Shown: piece by piece, positions 1 to 9,583 of the stretch | Position numbering within the stretch: position 1 is the first letter of the stretch | Layout of the letters: each line of letters starts with the position of its first letter | Source of the DNA: Heterostelium multicystogenum | Taxonomy: Eukaryota > Evosea > Eumycetozoa > Acytosteliales > Acytosteliaceae | Assembly: GCA_003667245.1 (NCBI GenBank) | Contig: RCNN01000489.1 | Span: 1 to 17,152 of the forward strand | Direction of reading: 5' to 3' | Length of the DNA: 17,152 nt | Notes under the pieces: model-generated | Told to the model about the DNA's origin: nothing | The model's database searches: none | What the model saw: the letters and a program-made list of their open reading frames with translations, nothing else | Made by a program: the position numbers and the translations under genes

Positions 1-242
1 CTTTCATGTCGGGTTTGCCCCAAGTTTATGAGTGAGGCACTCCTTTTTACAATTAAACAGGGGAACTTTTTAAAAGTTGTACAATGTCATTTCAAGATAC
101 TAATAATAATTTAGAATATTGTTTAAATATAAAGATGGAAAATAGTTTATTTTAAATTAAATAAAATTGATTACTAGTAAAATAGTATCATCAGAAAAGA
201 TAGTATCTGTGTGAAGCTTACTTAATAGTCTTTTAGAGCTCT
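1..242. other. AT-rich flank, no gene seen
   Basis: This short AT-rich stretch lies downstream of the beta-propeller gene. The first 50 bases are less AT-rich than the rest and could be the edge of a neighbouring gene or element, but I could not find an open frame or a recognisable repeat. It presumably holds the 3' untranslated end of the gene that follows on the minus strand. Confidence 0.4.
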
Positions 243-1119
243 TTAACATAGTATAAGGTCAGCATTGGTTGATAAAGTATATCCAACAACAACTTTTCCA
301 TTGAATACACCAACACCTGGATCTTGAGATGGATTGGAGGTAACAAGAGCTTGTCATTGGTCCAAAACACCAGAGGTATTGAGGGTGGCAATTTGAATCT
401 TTGGGCTTGTTGGATGGAGATGAGCCAAAACTAATTTAGTACCAGCAACAACTAAACTTGGATCTCCTTTTGCCTGGGTAATTTGAAATAAGAGCTGGTG
501 TGGTCCAGGTAACAGCATCTGATGAGCTGATGACATATAATCCATTTCCTAAAGATGGGCTACGGAATACAATGTAAAGCTTGGAGTTGAAAGGCCTGAA
601 TAGCAGGTGATCCTGCAATTGTAATACCAGAAAGAATGTTGTAGCTCCAGGTTGAATAAGCACCATCTGGAGATGATGCCAAAACCAACTTTCCACTTTG
701 ATTTTTGCTTTGGTAAGCCGCATAAACTCGACTATTGAATACTGCTGCAGAAGGTGATCCTGTGATGTAATAGTCAAAGCTTGGACTATAGACGGCACTC
801 AAACTCCAAGTGGAACCAGTTAGTTTGGCAACATTTAAAGTACCAGTGGGGTTTTGCACCACCATTTGATCCACCGTGGTAAAGAATGAACATGGAACTA
901 AAGGAAACTCACAACTGATGGGGCGTAGGAAATTTGAACACCAGGAACTTGGACATCTGGGTTCCAGTTGACTAAGTTGTTTTGTTGTGGAGTACCAAAG
1001 TTGTCCAACATTTCCATATCCATGATGAACCATGGATAAGGTTCCACTTGCTCATAGAATTGTGGAGCATAGGTAATACCGATTTGATTACCAGTAACTG
1101 TTTCTGGTGAGAAATTCAT
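243..1119 (-). pseudogene. Frameshifted beta-propeller (sialidase/lectin-like) repeat protein
   Basis: The minus-strand start ATG is at 1117-1119 and the natural stop TAA at 243-245. As sequenced, the frame is broken six times. Each break is repaired by removing one base from a run, at 903-904 (GG on the plus strand), 852-855, 590-592, 468-471 and 364-367, or one AG copy at 346-349. The TGA met at 354-356 disappears once those shifts are allowed for. The net length is then 870 nt, or 289 residues. The protein contains four or five copies of a unit with an APS/SPA turn, a strand pattern like 'AFNSKLYIVF', and a 'SSDAVTW' or 'SSPDGAYSTW' turn. That is the look of sialidase or PLL-type lectin beta-propeller blades. 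There is no signal peptide. A sugar-binding role is inferred from fold resemblance only; no sialidase catalytic Arg triad could be assigned. The gene may be intact in the organism, because the indels look like sequencing errors. Confidence 0.6.
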
Positions 1120-1750
1120 TTTATAAATATACTATTAGTTCAATTTGTTTGTTTGTTTGAATGATAAAACAAACAAAGTTCTCACATGTATTTATACTTT
1201 ATTTTTTGGTGACTGAAGTGTATCCATTAAGTGTTTAGTTTGATCATAACAGATATTTTCCTTGAAGTTATGACCTTCCCTAGAGATAATCTTTGTCATT
1301 GTGATTTATATTTGAATTAATGAATGAAATGATTGGTCCAATCTACACAAGTGCGAATCTGATACCCTATTGTTTTGTCAATCAAAAATGGGTTTATCTT
1401 TAAAAATAATTTTCATAACTTTGAACCAGAATGCTACTGGCTATAACGAAAAAACTTTGGACAATTTAGATGTATTTTGATTTGTAATTTGGAAAACTTC
1501 CAATTTGTAATTTGACATATGATTTCATTTTTTGGTTTTCATTTCTTTTCGTTTGATGTTCATGTCTGTCCATGAAAGTGAGAGGTCACCAAATTTTATT
1601 GTAATGTACCTAAATCTCCAAATAAATACCTTAACTATTCCAATCTCCTTTGAACAGTTGAGTATTCAATATCATTTTGATTTAAATTGTAAGTTGTAAA
1701 TAATATAACAAGTGGTTGATGGGGTGTTTTCACCTCAATTATCTACTGTA

Positions 1751-1802
1751 CCAAGTAGTTTAGCGTGACCATTTTTAAGAGATTCGCTGTACAGGTACTT
1801 GG
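1751..1802. other. Imperfect hairpin in intergenic DNA
   Basis: CCAAGTA (1751-1757) and AGCG (1762-1765) pair with CGCT (1785-1788) and TACTTGG (1796-1802), giving a 4-bp inner stem and a 7-bp outer stem separated by an internal bulge, with a 19-nt apical loop. No promoter motif or known dictyostelid small-RNA signature was seen around it. It could be chance pairing. Confidence 0.2.
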
Positions 1803-1943
1803 GCTCATACCATTACTTTGAATTCATTTATATCAATCTTTGTTTTTAAAAGTGTTGTAAACTACTATTTGTTAACATTGTAGTTTGAGTAATAGTGTTT
1901 AAATTAACAAAATTTTATATTCCAATCCAATCTGTAAAACTAA

Positions 1944-2327
1944 AACACCATACCAATTTTATTTGTAATGTTGCACAGCTCGTTATTTAACCTTTGGATT
2001 GAAGTAAGTATGACTTCAAATGGCTCAAAACAAAAACATGATATCCCTTTTTTGTTTAGTACTTTTTCCCTGGGAAGTTAAATTAACGAGGATGTTCCTT
2101 CTTTAAGGGATATGTTTCAAATTTATAACAGTAGTTTCACTTTGATTAACATGAATGTTGATGTACAAATAATCTCTAAAACATATAGGTTGACTGTAGA
2201 AAATAGACATCTATTCTTTTATCAACAAGAGCAACATTAAAGAAAGAATGAAGATGAAACTTATAGGCACTTCAATAAAAACAATGGTAACCAAACTAAA
2301 ATTTCTATTTTAATTAACTTATAGATA
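1944..2327 (+). pseudogene. Possible gene relict, unknown
   Basis: One plus-strand frame stays open from 1944 except for TAA codons at 2079-2081 and 2238-2240, and then closes at a TAG near 2325. That is about 126 codons with two internal stops, in DNA where roughly one codon in twelve should be a stop. It contains ATG codons at 1968 and 2010 and a plausible peptide pattern (for example 'YRLTVENRHLFFYQ'). No family was recognised. It could be a decayed gene, an unsplit exon set, or chance. Confidence 0.2.
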
Positions 2328-3025
2328 CTAAGTTGATTTAAGATGATATAGATAGAATTCTCAAGAGTATTTGTTTGAAATTTCAAAGTTACAACTGCAA
2401 CCTTAAGGAAATATTATTATTAATAATACAGTTATCCATTCAATATTGAGTTGAGAGTAAAAAAATTCATAATATTTAACTCTTTTCTCAAGTCTTTTTG
2501 TTATAATTTATTAAAGAGTTCTTTTTAATGGTAGATCTAAATGTTTATCGATTTTCAAAATTATTTCTGTGCAGGTTGTCAAAATCAAAGAATTTTAGAA
2601 AATATCGTCACCGTTTTGGTCTGTTTTTGATACGATCTAATGATCACATCAATTTTTGTTGAGAAATTGTTAAAAACATAATGGCAAAACCATGAAATCA
2701 TGTGAAAAACTTTATTTTTTTTTTGATTTGGGCATTTTTGGAACTATTTTGAAAGATCTTTTTTATTATTATTAGGTGTTAAATTTAGGGATTAATAGTA
2801 GAAAAAGAAAACAACCTTAAAACCTGATCATCTTTTCGATTCTTCAAAAATCAGATAACTCAAACTTTGTAATTTATAATCACCAACAACTACTTCTTCC
2901 AACCTAATCTATAATTATTTGTTTTGAATTAAAATTATCAAACTTTTAATTATATCTATCTACACATATATATATCTTTGTATTTTTATTAGAATATCAA
3001 CATATAGAAAAAGAATAATACTACA

Positions 3026-6000
3026 ATGAGTCCAGGTTTACCAGTACCAAATTTCCAAGATGACACATTGAACGGAACAAGAAACGAAATTCTTGATATA
3101 ATCGAAAAGACAAAGATTAAATATGACCCACATATTGTTGGTGTAAATTCCAATGTAAGCAGATACTAGTTTCAGTTGCTATTTTCCTTGGAAATCCGAC
3201 TAATTACATCATTGAACATTGAATAATATTAGGTCCCTGTATTTATTGATTTTGGATCGATTCTATCTTATTCAAAGAATGACCAAACAAATATTCTACG
3301 TGCAATCAAGACCAATCTTGCCAATATTTTAAAACAAGTTGACTCTGCATTGGACAAGGTAGGTTGATCAATGTTCTATATATCTAGCTAGAGTGATCAT
3401 TTTTATTGACCATGTAAATTATAGGTTGATAATATTCATAAGCCAAATGTGCATAACTATTTGACAAGAGTTGTCATTACAAATGTACCAGGTAAAGCAT
3501 CAACCTCCAAGAAAGCTACTTTCTTCTCAGAAGGTACTCTCGAAGTTGGAACCATTTTTGAAGACAGTTTGAATTGTTCCTATTATTTGGAAAAGAAAAT
3601 TCTCACTGCTTGCAATGATTTCCGTCCAGCCCAAGGTGCTGTCATTCCAGACAAGATCGCTGCTTTTGAACCAGTACCAGCTGCCGCTGCTCCTGCCCCC
3701 GTGCCAGAGCCAGTCACCCCAGCTGCTGCCTCAGTTGGATCATTGGACTTTTCCATTCCAAACTATCCAAATGCTACTCAAGAGACTTTAAAGCTTGAAA
3801 TTATTGCTCTTCTCAAACCAATTGTAGTTGATCAATCGGTTTTTGGAAGACCAGCATTTGAAATGCCAGTTTATGTTGATTGGAATAGTTTGGCCTTGAG
3901 TCCAGACCAAACTGTCGTGCTCAGAGCCGTCAAGACTAATTATGCTAATATTATAAAGCAAGTCATTCCAGCTATTACAAAAGTTGATGAGGTCAGAAAG
4001 CCAGCTATTGCTGACTATATCATCTCTGTTGTTCTTCAAAACGTAGCCGGAAAGGCTTCAACAGGAAAGAAAGCCATCCTCTCACATGAGGGTATGTTGA
4101 TTATCAACACTACTTTTGAAGACTCGATCAACTGCTCTTACTATTTGGAAAAGAAGATTACAGCTGGTTTGAATGAATTTATTCCACAGAGTGGATACCA
4201 ACCACAAATGAGAGAGCCAGTTTCAGCTCCACAACCAGTTGCCGCCGCTCCACAACCAGCACAACCAGCACAACCAGCACAACCAGCCAAACCATCATAT
4301 GGAATTCCAGATAAATATAACCAACCATCTGCACCAGTATATCAATCACCTGTACAACCTTCATATAGCCAACCACAGCAACCAGCATATAGTCAACCAC
4401 AACAGCCAGCATACAGCCAACCACAACAACCAAGCTACCCACCACCTGTTGTCAGACAACCAATTGCTCAACCAGCACCAGTACAAACCAGTTGCTCCAC
4501 CAGCACCAGTTATTCAAGAACCAAAAGAAAAAGGTAGACCAGAAATGGAGTACAAGCCAACTTTCTCAGACCCAGTACAAATCTACCAACTCAGAGAGAT
4601 TGACGCAATCATTGACAGTTTCAAGACCCTTGATGACAAGGATAAGCCAATTGGTGCTCCAATCTATTTGGATTGGAAGTCTATCATGATCTACCCAGCG
4701 GCTGTTAAACAATCGACAGTTATTAGAAACGTAAATCTTGCTTTGTATCGTTTGTTACGTGAGACTTTGACAGCATTGAAGGTTGCATGTTCAGACTTTG
4801 CCATTGGTGATAACATCCGTGCTTATCTCCGTTCATTTACTGTACAGAACATTGCTGGTACCAGCACTGGAGCCAAAAAGATAGTTTATGAAGATGGACA
4901 TTTGACCATCCAGACCATCTTTGAAGACTTTGGTAACTGTGCTCTCTATTTCGATTCAAAAGTTGTTCAAGCATTCTCTGCTCGTCCATCGATTCCAACT
5001 CCAAAGAAACCAGATATGGCCACATTGATTAAGGAAGAGCTGGCTATTCGTTTGATGGCTCACAAGTCTGTTACCACTCCTGACGGTCATCCAATCTTGC
5101 CAGACTGTCCTATTGAAATGGACTGGTCATTCCTTACAACCAAGGGATATGAGACTATGGGTATTGAGAATAACTTGATTGGTGCTTCAAGTCCAATCAT
5201 GACTGATCTCTTTGCTGCCCTTAGCACCTTCAGAAACGATGAAATTGATATTCTCAAGAAGGAAATCATTAAGATCAACTTTATTCAAGGTCAAATTGGG
5301 TAAAACCATTTTCGACAAGCGTACTGTTATCATGACTGATCCAGGTGTATTGAACATTACCTCAATCTTTGAAGACAGAACCGAAGGAACCAAGGGTTTC
5401 AAAGAAAGATTCATTAACTGCTTCAAAGCACGTCTATTCAAGGTTGAGCTCCGTGATGTCTTGATTCCCGATATTGTCAAGGCAATCGACGCTGCTGTTC
5501 GTGCCAAGGTCAAGGCCAACTATTTGGACAAGATTGTTGTTCCATCTGATGCTAACTACAGCTCAACCGTTCTCTTTAACTGGTCTATCATCGAAAAAGA
5601 AACACCAGAGAATCAAGTCAAAGTCTATGGTGATGTATGTAGATACTTCAAGGCTGGAGTAGGTTTCATTGAGGACATGAGAAAGGCAATTGTTGATATC
5701 TGCAGCTACGATGTTGGTAAAGCAGCTTTCTTGGGTACAAATAAGTTTATGTTTATCAACGAGATGCGTAAGAAGGAAGAAAAACATCAAGTTTACCACC
5801 AATGGTACAACTTGGGAGTTTGTTGGTACCTTCCACGATCCAGCTTCTCTTGGACACTCTGAGAAAAAGATGAATACTTTCTTCAAGGAGCAGCTCAAGG
5901 TTGCCTATCCATGCGCCATCCAAGATACTTTCCCAGAAATCGACGATATCGTTGAAGATTTGGCACAATCTACAGGAAAGAAGGTCCCAATTGTTATGAA

Positions 6001-7871
6001 CTACGATTCCTGGAGAAATTACTCCAGATTCGCATCAGATCTATTCGCCTACAAATCTATCAAGGCAATTGCTGTCACCGTTCCAAACAGAGGTCTTAGA
6101 GCCATCTCATCACTCACCGCCGATGCTATCGTCAAGCGTGAGTACACCTCCAAGGTCAACACTATCGAAATTGAATACGATACTTCTGATAGCGTAAAGG
6201 CTATGCGTCCAAAGGATCCAAATTGCATTGCAACCCTCAAGGACGGAAAGTTGCACTTCAAGTTGAACTTCTCAGACGGACAACACGATGTAAAGATCAA
6301 CTCTTGGGATTATCAATTGGAGTTGGTTCTCGGAACAAGACCAATGAAGATTAACCGTTCGATCGAGAAGGCCAAGTCCGATTTAGCTGCTGTTTCACAG
6401 GAAATGACAACTTTAATCGGAAAACCAGTCACAGTACAAGTTGAGTATTCCTCTTTCATTGAGCAACGTAACTTCCTCCACGATTTGGAAGAGCCAGTTT
6501 ATACCAGAATTATTGCTTCTTTTTCTAACTGGTTGAGAGCATGCTGGTTGAACCATGAGCCATCCGCTTCACTTGCTACCTATGCAACAGTAAAGCAATC
6601 TCTTCAAACACAGCTATCTGTTATCAATTTCAAGATTAACTGTCAAAATAACCAAAAGAATCTATATGAGTTCCAACTCACTGGAACCACTTTGAATGTA
6701 TCTATTAATTTAACTACAGCCATTGCTGGACAAACTACACCATGGAGAATCGACTTGGAAGAAATCTTCAAGTTGCGTAATCTCAAGATTGACGAAGAGA
6801 TTGCCAAGCGTATCGATTTGGCAAAGAACAAAGCTGCAATTTCCAAGGTTATTGGAAAGCAAATCGACCTCCAAATCGACTGGAATTCACTCAAGACAGA
6901 AGCATCTTTCTCTAGCAACATGGACGACTATATCATGTTCATGCACAAGTTTGCTGAGGATATCCCAGCTGAGTTGTCAAAGTATACTGGTTTCGGAGAG
7001 TTGGTCGAATTCTCAGAGGTACAGCAAATTGTACAATCTAACTTGGACACAATCAAGTTGATTGCTGACAGAGCTGGATTCTATGCCGAGTTGAAGGGTA
7101 AGGTATTGGAGATCCGTGTTGGTATTAGAGGTATCGTCAAGTTCCTCAAAGATTCAGATGGCGACTTTGAGGTCTATGGACGTGAGATTGAAAATGCAAT
7201 GAATCTTCGTATGCCCATTATCAAAGGATTTATCAAGCGTAAAGAGGTTGCACCACTTCAAGAGACTATGGATCGTTTGGCTGGTGCAGTTGAGCAACCA
7301 GTCAAGGTTTCCATTGATTGGGAGTCCATCATCGAACATCCTAAATTTGAGAACCACGTTGACTTCAAACCAATTCTTTCCAATATTTTGCAATTGCCAG
7401 CTCAATTGCTTCCAGTCCTCCAATTATGTCGTGAGAACTTGAACGCCAAGAAGGCATTGAAGGCCGTTTCAACCTACACTATTAGAATCGACGGAAACAG
7501 TAAAGTCAATGAATCAGAGTTCACTGAGAACAAGTTTGGTGTTGATTGGGCACGTGCTAGCTACATGTCACCACCAGCAAAGGATCACATTTTAATTTTG
7601 GTCAACTTGGACAGAATGATCATCCCACCATCAGACCTAGAGCTCGAAGACAAGATTGAGTTCCTTGTCACTCCAGATCTAGCCGAAGAACGTTATCAAA
7701 AAGAAGCTTGCTCGTCAAGACAGACAAGAGGATCTCGACTACCGTCGTCGTTGTGATGCCAGAGAAGAACGTTGGCAATCTGAACAACGTAGAATGGATC
7801 AAAGAATGTTGGATGCTCAAAATGAGAGCAACAGAGAACTTAGAAATCTCAACCGTAGACTAAGATGGTAA
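3026..7871 (+). CDS. Nine-repeat protein with novel ~145-residue domain (2 introns, 4 frameshifts)
   Basis: Exons are 3026-3154, 3233-3358 and 3425-7871. Four extra bases, at 4485-4487 (A), 5298-5300 (G), 5780-5784 (A) and 7698-7702 (A), break exon 3; allowing for them gives about 1565 residues. The start ATG is preceded by AT-rich leader, and exon 1 joins in phase. The protein is nine tandem units, each with a strand ending in a (D/N/E)(W/Y/F) pair followed by Ser, then a helical stretch, then a strand region often ending in 'FED'. The acidic/aromatic pairs fall near residues 49, 237, 501, 651, 803, 943, 1091, 1236 and 1382, so spacing is 140-152 once linkers end. Units 1 and 2 are closest, sharing 'GKAST', 'KKA' and 'NCSYYLEKKI'. 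An Ala/Pro linker joins units 1-2 and a Pro/Gln linker of about 115 residues joins units 2-3. The C-terminus is highly charged and Arg-rich, probably helical. There is no signal peptide or membrane span. The family is not recognised; a structural or scaffolding role is only a guess. Confidence 0.8.
3155..3232 (+). other. Intron 1 of the nine-repeat gene
   Basis: GTAAGC donor and TATTAG acceptor bound a 78-nt AT-rich intron. It falls in phase 0 just before the strand 'VPVFIDF', so splicing restores the first repeat unit. Confidence 0.85.
3359..3424 (+). other. Intron 2 of the nine-repeat gene
   Basis: GTAGGT donor and ATTATAG acceptor bound a 66-nt AT-rich intron in phase 0. It interrupts the first repeat after 'QVDSALDK'. 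Repeats 2-9 lack introns. Confidence 0.85.
4198..4535 (+). repeat. Pro/Gln-rich linker with tandem SQPQQPAY units
   Basis: Within the nine-repeat gene, this stretch encodes a low-complexity linker between units 2 and 3. It starts with four 'QPA' triplets near 4257-4288. It then has three copies of an octapeptide of the form S-Q-P-Q-Q-P-(A/S)-Y near 4366-4437, built from CAA, CCA and CAG codons. The frameshift at 4485-4487 lies inside it, where run-length error or replication slippage is easiest. Confidence 0.8.
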
Positions 7872-7879
7872 ATCACCTA

Positions 7880-7885
7880 AATAAA
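7880..7885 (+). promoter_or_regulatory. AATAAA poly(A) signal after the nine-repeat gene
   Basis: A canonical AATAAA sits 9 nt after the stop codon at 7869-7871, in AT-rich DNA. It supports the stop chosen after the last frameshift. Confidence 0.5.
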
Positions 7886-8135
7886 TTATTTTGTTCAATC
7901 CTAAAATGATGTATTATCAATATATTTGCAAATCGGGAGTAAGTCTAGATCACCAATCAACTAGAAAAATAACTGTCAGAAATAGTTCAAATATAATTTA
8001 AATTCCATTTAGATCTTTTTTGGGATTGAGGAAGCCCCTAAATATCCATTTTAGATTTTTTATTTTCTTGATTTGTACTGTTCATGTTTACTAAAATAAG
8101 TCCTCCACTCCCTTGTAAAGCAAAGAACTAAACTA

Positions 8136-9445
8136 ATGAATAAGATTATTTTATCTATTTTATTATTATTGTTAATAAATATTATAGTCATCTCAGGAGA
8201 TGTGGTTGTATACCAAGGTATAGCAAATGATCCTGCTTTGGAAACAGCTTGGAAAAATGGTGCTCTACTCAATGAAACTATGTGGAGACTTCAACCTGGA
8301 GATGAACTTATATTCCCTAATACTACCATCTATATGGTAGGTGGAATTGTTGTCGATGGTTTGCAGTCGGTGGTATTGCGTTTTGAAGGTACCTTGATTT
8401 TCACAGATAATACACATTCATGGCCAAAGGCTGCAGGTGGCCAAGTTTTAGAGTGTTTCCAATTTACAAACTTCTCAAATGTGACATTGACCTCGTCACA
8501 CCAAGGTTTACTAGATGGCCAGGGCGAGGCATGGTGGGGACTCCTCGGATATGCTGAGTATCTGGAAAACAGACCTAGAATGTTGTCAATGGGTAACTGC
8601 AAAGATATTCTTGTTGAAAATCTCTACTTCAAAAGCTCTCCCTATTGGACAGTATGGATATTCGATGTCGATGGACTGGAAATTCGATACAGTCATATTT
8701 CCAATCGCCGTAATGACTATGACGGTCATGATGATTATAACATGGAGTAATATATTTTAAAGTGCTTATCAGAGTTTGGGCTTTAAGAACTAACATTGAT
8801 CACTTTAGGGCTTTTAATACTGATGGCTTTGATGTAACTGGTAAGAATGTTTGGATTCATGATTGCACGGTTTGGAATCAAGATGATTGTATTGCGGTCA
8901 AAGATGGTTCTGAAAACATGTTGATTGAAAGAGTGAATGCTAGTGGAGTTGGTTTGACCATTGGCTCCATTGGTGGATCGGATGTTCGAAACATTACATT
9001 TAGAGATTGCTACATGCATAAGACATTCAAAGGAATATATATGAAGTTTCGAGGAAGTGGATTAATTACAGATGTAATCTATGAAAATATTGTGATTTAT
9101 CAACCAGAACAATGGGCCACTTGGATAGGACCTGCTCAGCAAGCAGACAATGTAGATATCTGTTTACCAGCTCCATGCAGTCTTTGTTGGCCAATGATAC
9201 CATTTGCCGAGTGTAACATGCCAAACAACGCTAGTTATATTGATATTACTCTAAGAAATATATCTATTATTGACCCCAAAAAGACAGGTGTAATTATAGG
9301 AAGCGAAACTAATCCAATGATCAACATTACTTTTGACAATGTAGTAGTACAGAATGCCCCTTCCAACTACTATGAATGCAAGAATGTACAAAGTGGGTTA
9401 GCCATTGGTGGAACAACCCCGGTACCTTCATGTTTTACAACCTAA
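8136..9445 (+). CDS. Secreted GH28 (polygalacturonase-fold) protein
   Basis: Exons are 8136-8746 and 8809-9445, coding 415 residues. The start gives a clear signal peptide (residues 1-21: Lys, a Leu/Ile-rich core, then Ser-Gly), so the protein should be secreted or lysosomal. The body shows right-handed beta-helix spacing, with many 'N-I-T-F' type strands. GH28 motifs are in order: N-T-D at 207-209, spanning the splice junction by three codons, and D-D at 229-230 in 'QDDCIAVKDG'. The canonical G-H-G is 'GVG' at 250-252, so the usual His is Val251. The canonical R-I-K is Y-M-K at 281-283. The general acid and base Asp residues are therefore present but two substrate-site motifs differ. It may act on a pectin-like or other plant, algal or bacterial polysaccharide, or on the amoeba's own matrix. 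Several Asn glycosylation sites are present. Its 3' end faces the GH18 gene. Confidence 0.85.
8747..8808 (+). other. Intron of the GH28 gene
   Basis: GTAATA donor and CACTTTAG acceptor bound a 62-nt intron in phase 2, with a CTAAC branch-point-like sequence at 8790-8794. Splicing joins 'DDYNM' to 'EAFNTDG' and so creates the catalytic N-T-D region. Confidence 0.85.
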
Positions 9446-9473
9446 CTATTTTATCTTCCAGCTCATAGATATG

Positions 9474-9479
9474 AATAAA
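9474..9479 (+). promoter_or_regulatory. AATAAA poly(A) signal after the GH28 gene
   Basis: AATAAA lies 28 nt after the GH28 stop codon. A reverse-strand counterpart (TTTATT at 9490-9495) could serve the convergent GH18 gene. Confidence 0.45.
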
Positions 9480-9552
9480 TATGTACATTTTTATTTTAAA
9501 TAGGTCTGATTGAGTCTCTTCATCTTTTAGAGAGGTCTCTCAATGCTTTTTT

Positions 9553-9578
9553 CCAAGATTGATTTGATTCAATCTTGG
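9553..9578. terminator. Hairpin between convergent 3' ends
   Basis: CCAAGATTGA (9553-9562) is a perfect 10-bp inverted repeat of TCAATCTTGG (9569-9578), around a 6-nt loop. T runs flank it on both sides, so the structure is symmetric for both strands. It starts 5 nt past the GH18 stop and lies 107 nt past the GH28 stop. A role in 3' end formation is inferred from position only. Confidence 0.4.
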
Positions 9579-9583
9579 GTTTT

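Larger units (their letters stand above)
1120..3025. other. 1.9-kb AT-rich intergenic spacer (divergent promoters)
   Basis: This spacer separates the starts of two divergently oriented genes. It is very AT-rich, with several A/T homopolymer runs, including a long T run near 2712-2723 and TA-rich sequence near 2960-2975 just before the plus-strand gene. Such runs are common in dictyostelid promoters. I saw no tRNA and no snRNA-like element. The only internal signals are a weak coding relict around 1944-2325 and a hairpin at 1751-1802, listed separately. Confidence 0.6.

Noticed and set aside
354..356. Genuine nonsense codon (TGA) in the beta-propeller gene
   Set aside because: The TGA lies between two candidate indels (364-367 and 346-349); allowing for them gives a 'GVWTNDKL' turn that fits the blade pattern, so the TGA is probably out of frame.
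1480..1514. 12-bp direct repeat ATTTGTAATTTG flanking a short TTGGAA/TTCCAA inverted repeat
   Set aside because: It is too short and too AT-rich to be told from chance; no element or transposon end accompanies it.
4179..4445. Minus-strand open frame of Val/Leu-rich composition opposite the Pro/Gln linker
   Set aside because: It is the antisense shadow of a repetitive plus-strand coding segment; its low-complexity content mirrors the SQPQQPAY repeats.
4239..4490. Asn/His/Gln-rich peptide in another plus frame ('HNQHNQHNQ')
   Set aside because: It is the same repeat DNA read out of frame; the true frame gives Pro/Gln-rich linker, and this frame becomes the real one only after the shift at 4485-4487.
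5298..5784. Programmed +1 ribosomal frameshifting to explain the breaks in the repeat gene
   Set aside because: The sites share no slippery motif or fixed stop context and occur in unrelated genes and in the retrotransposon; run-length sequencing error explains all of them.
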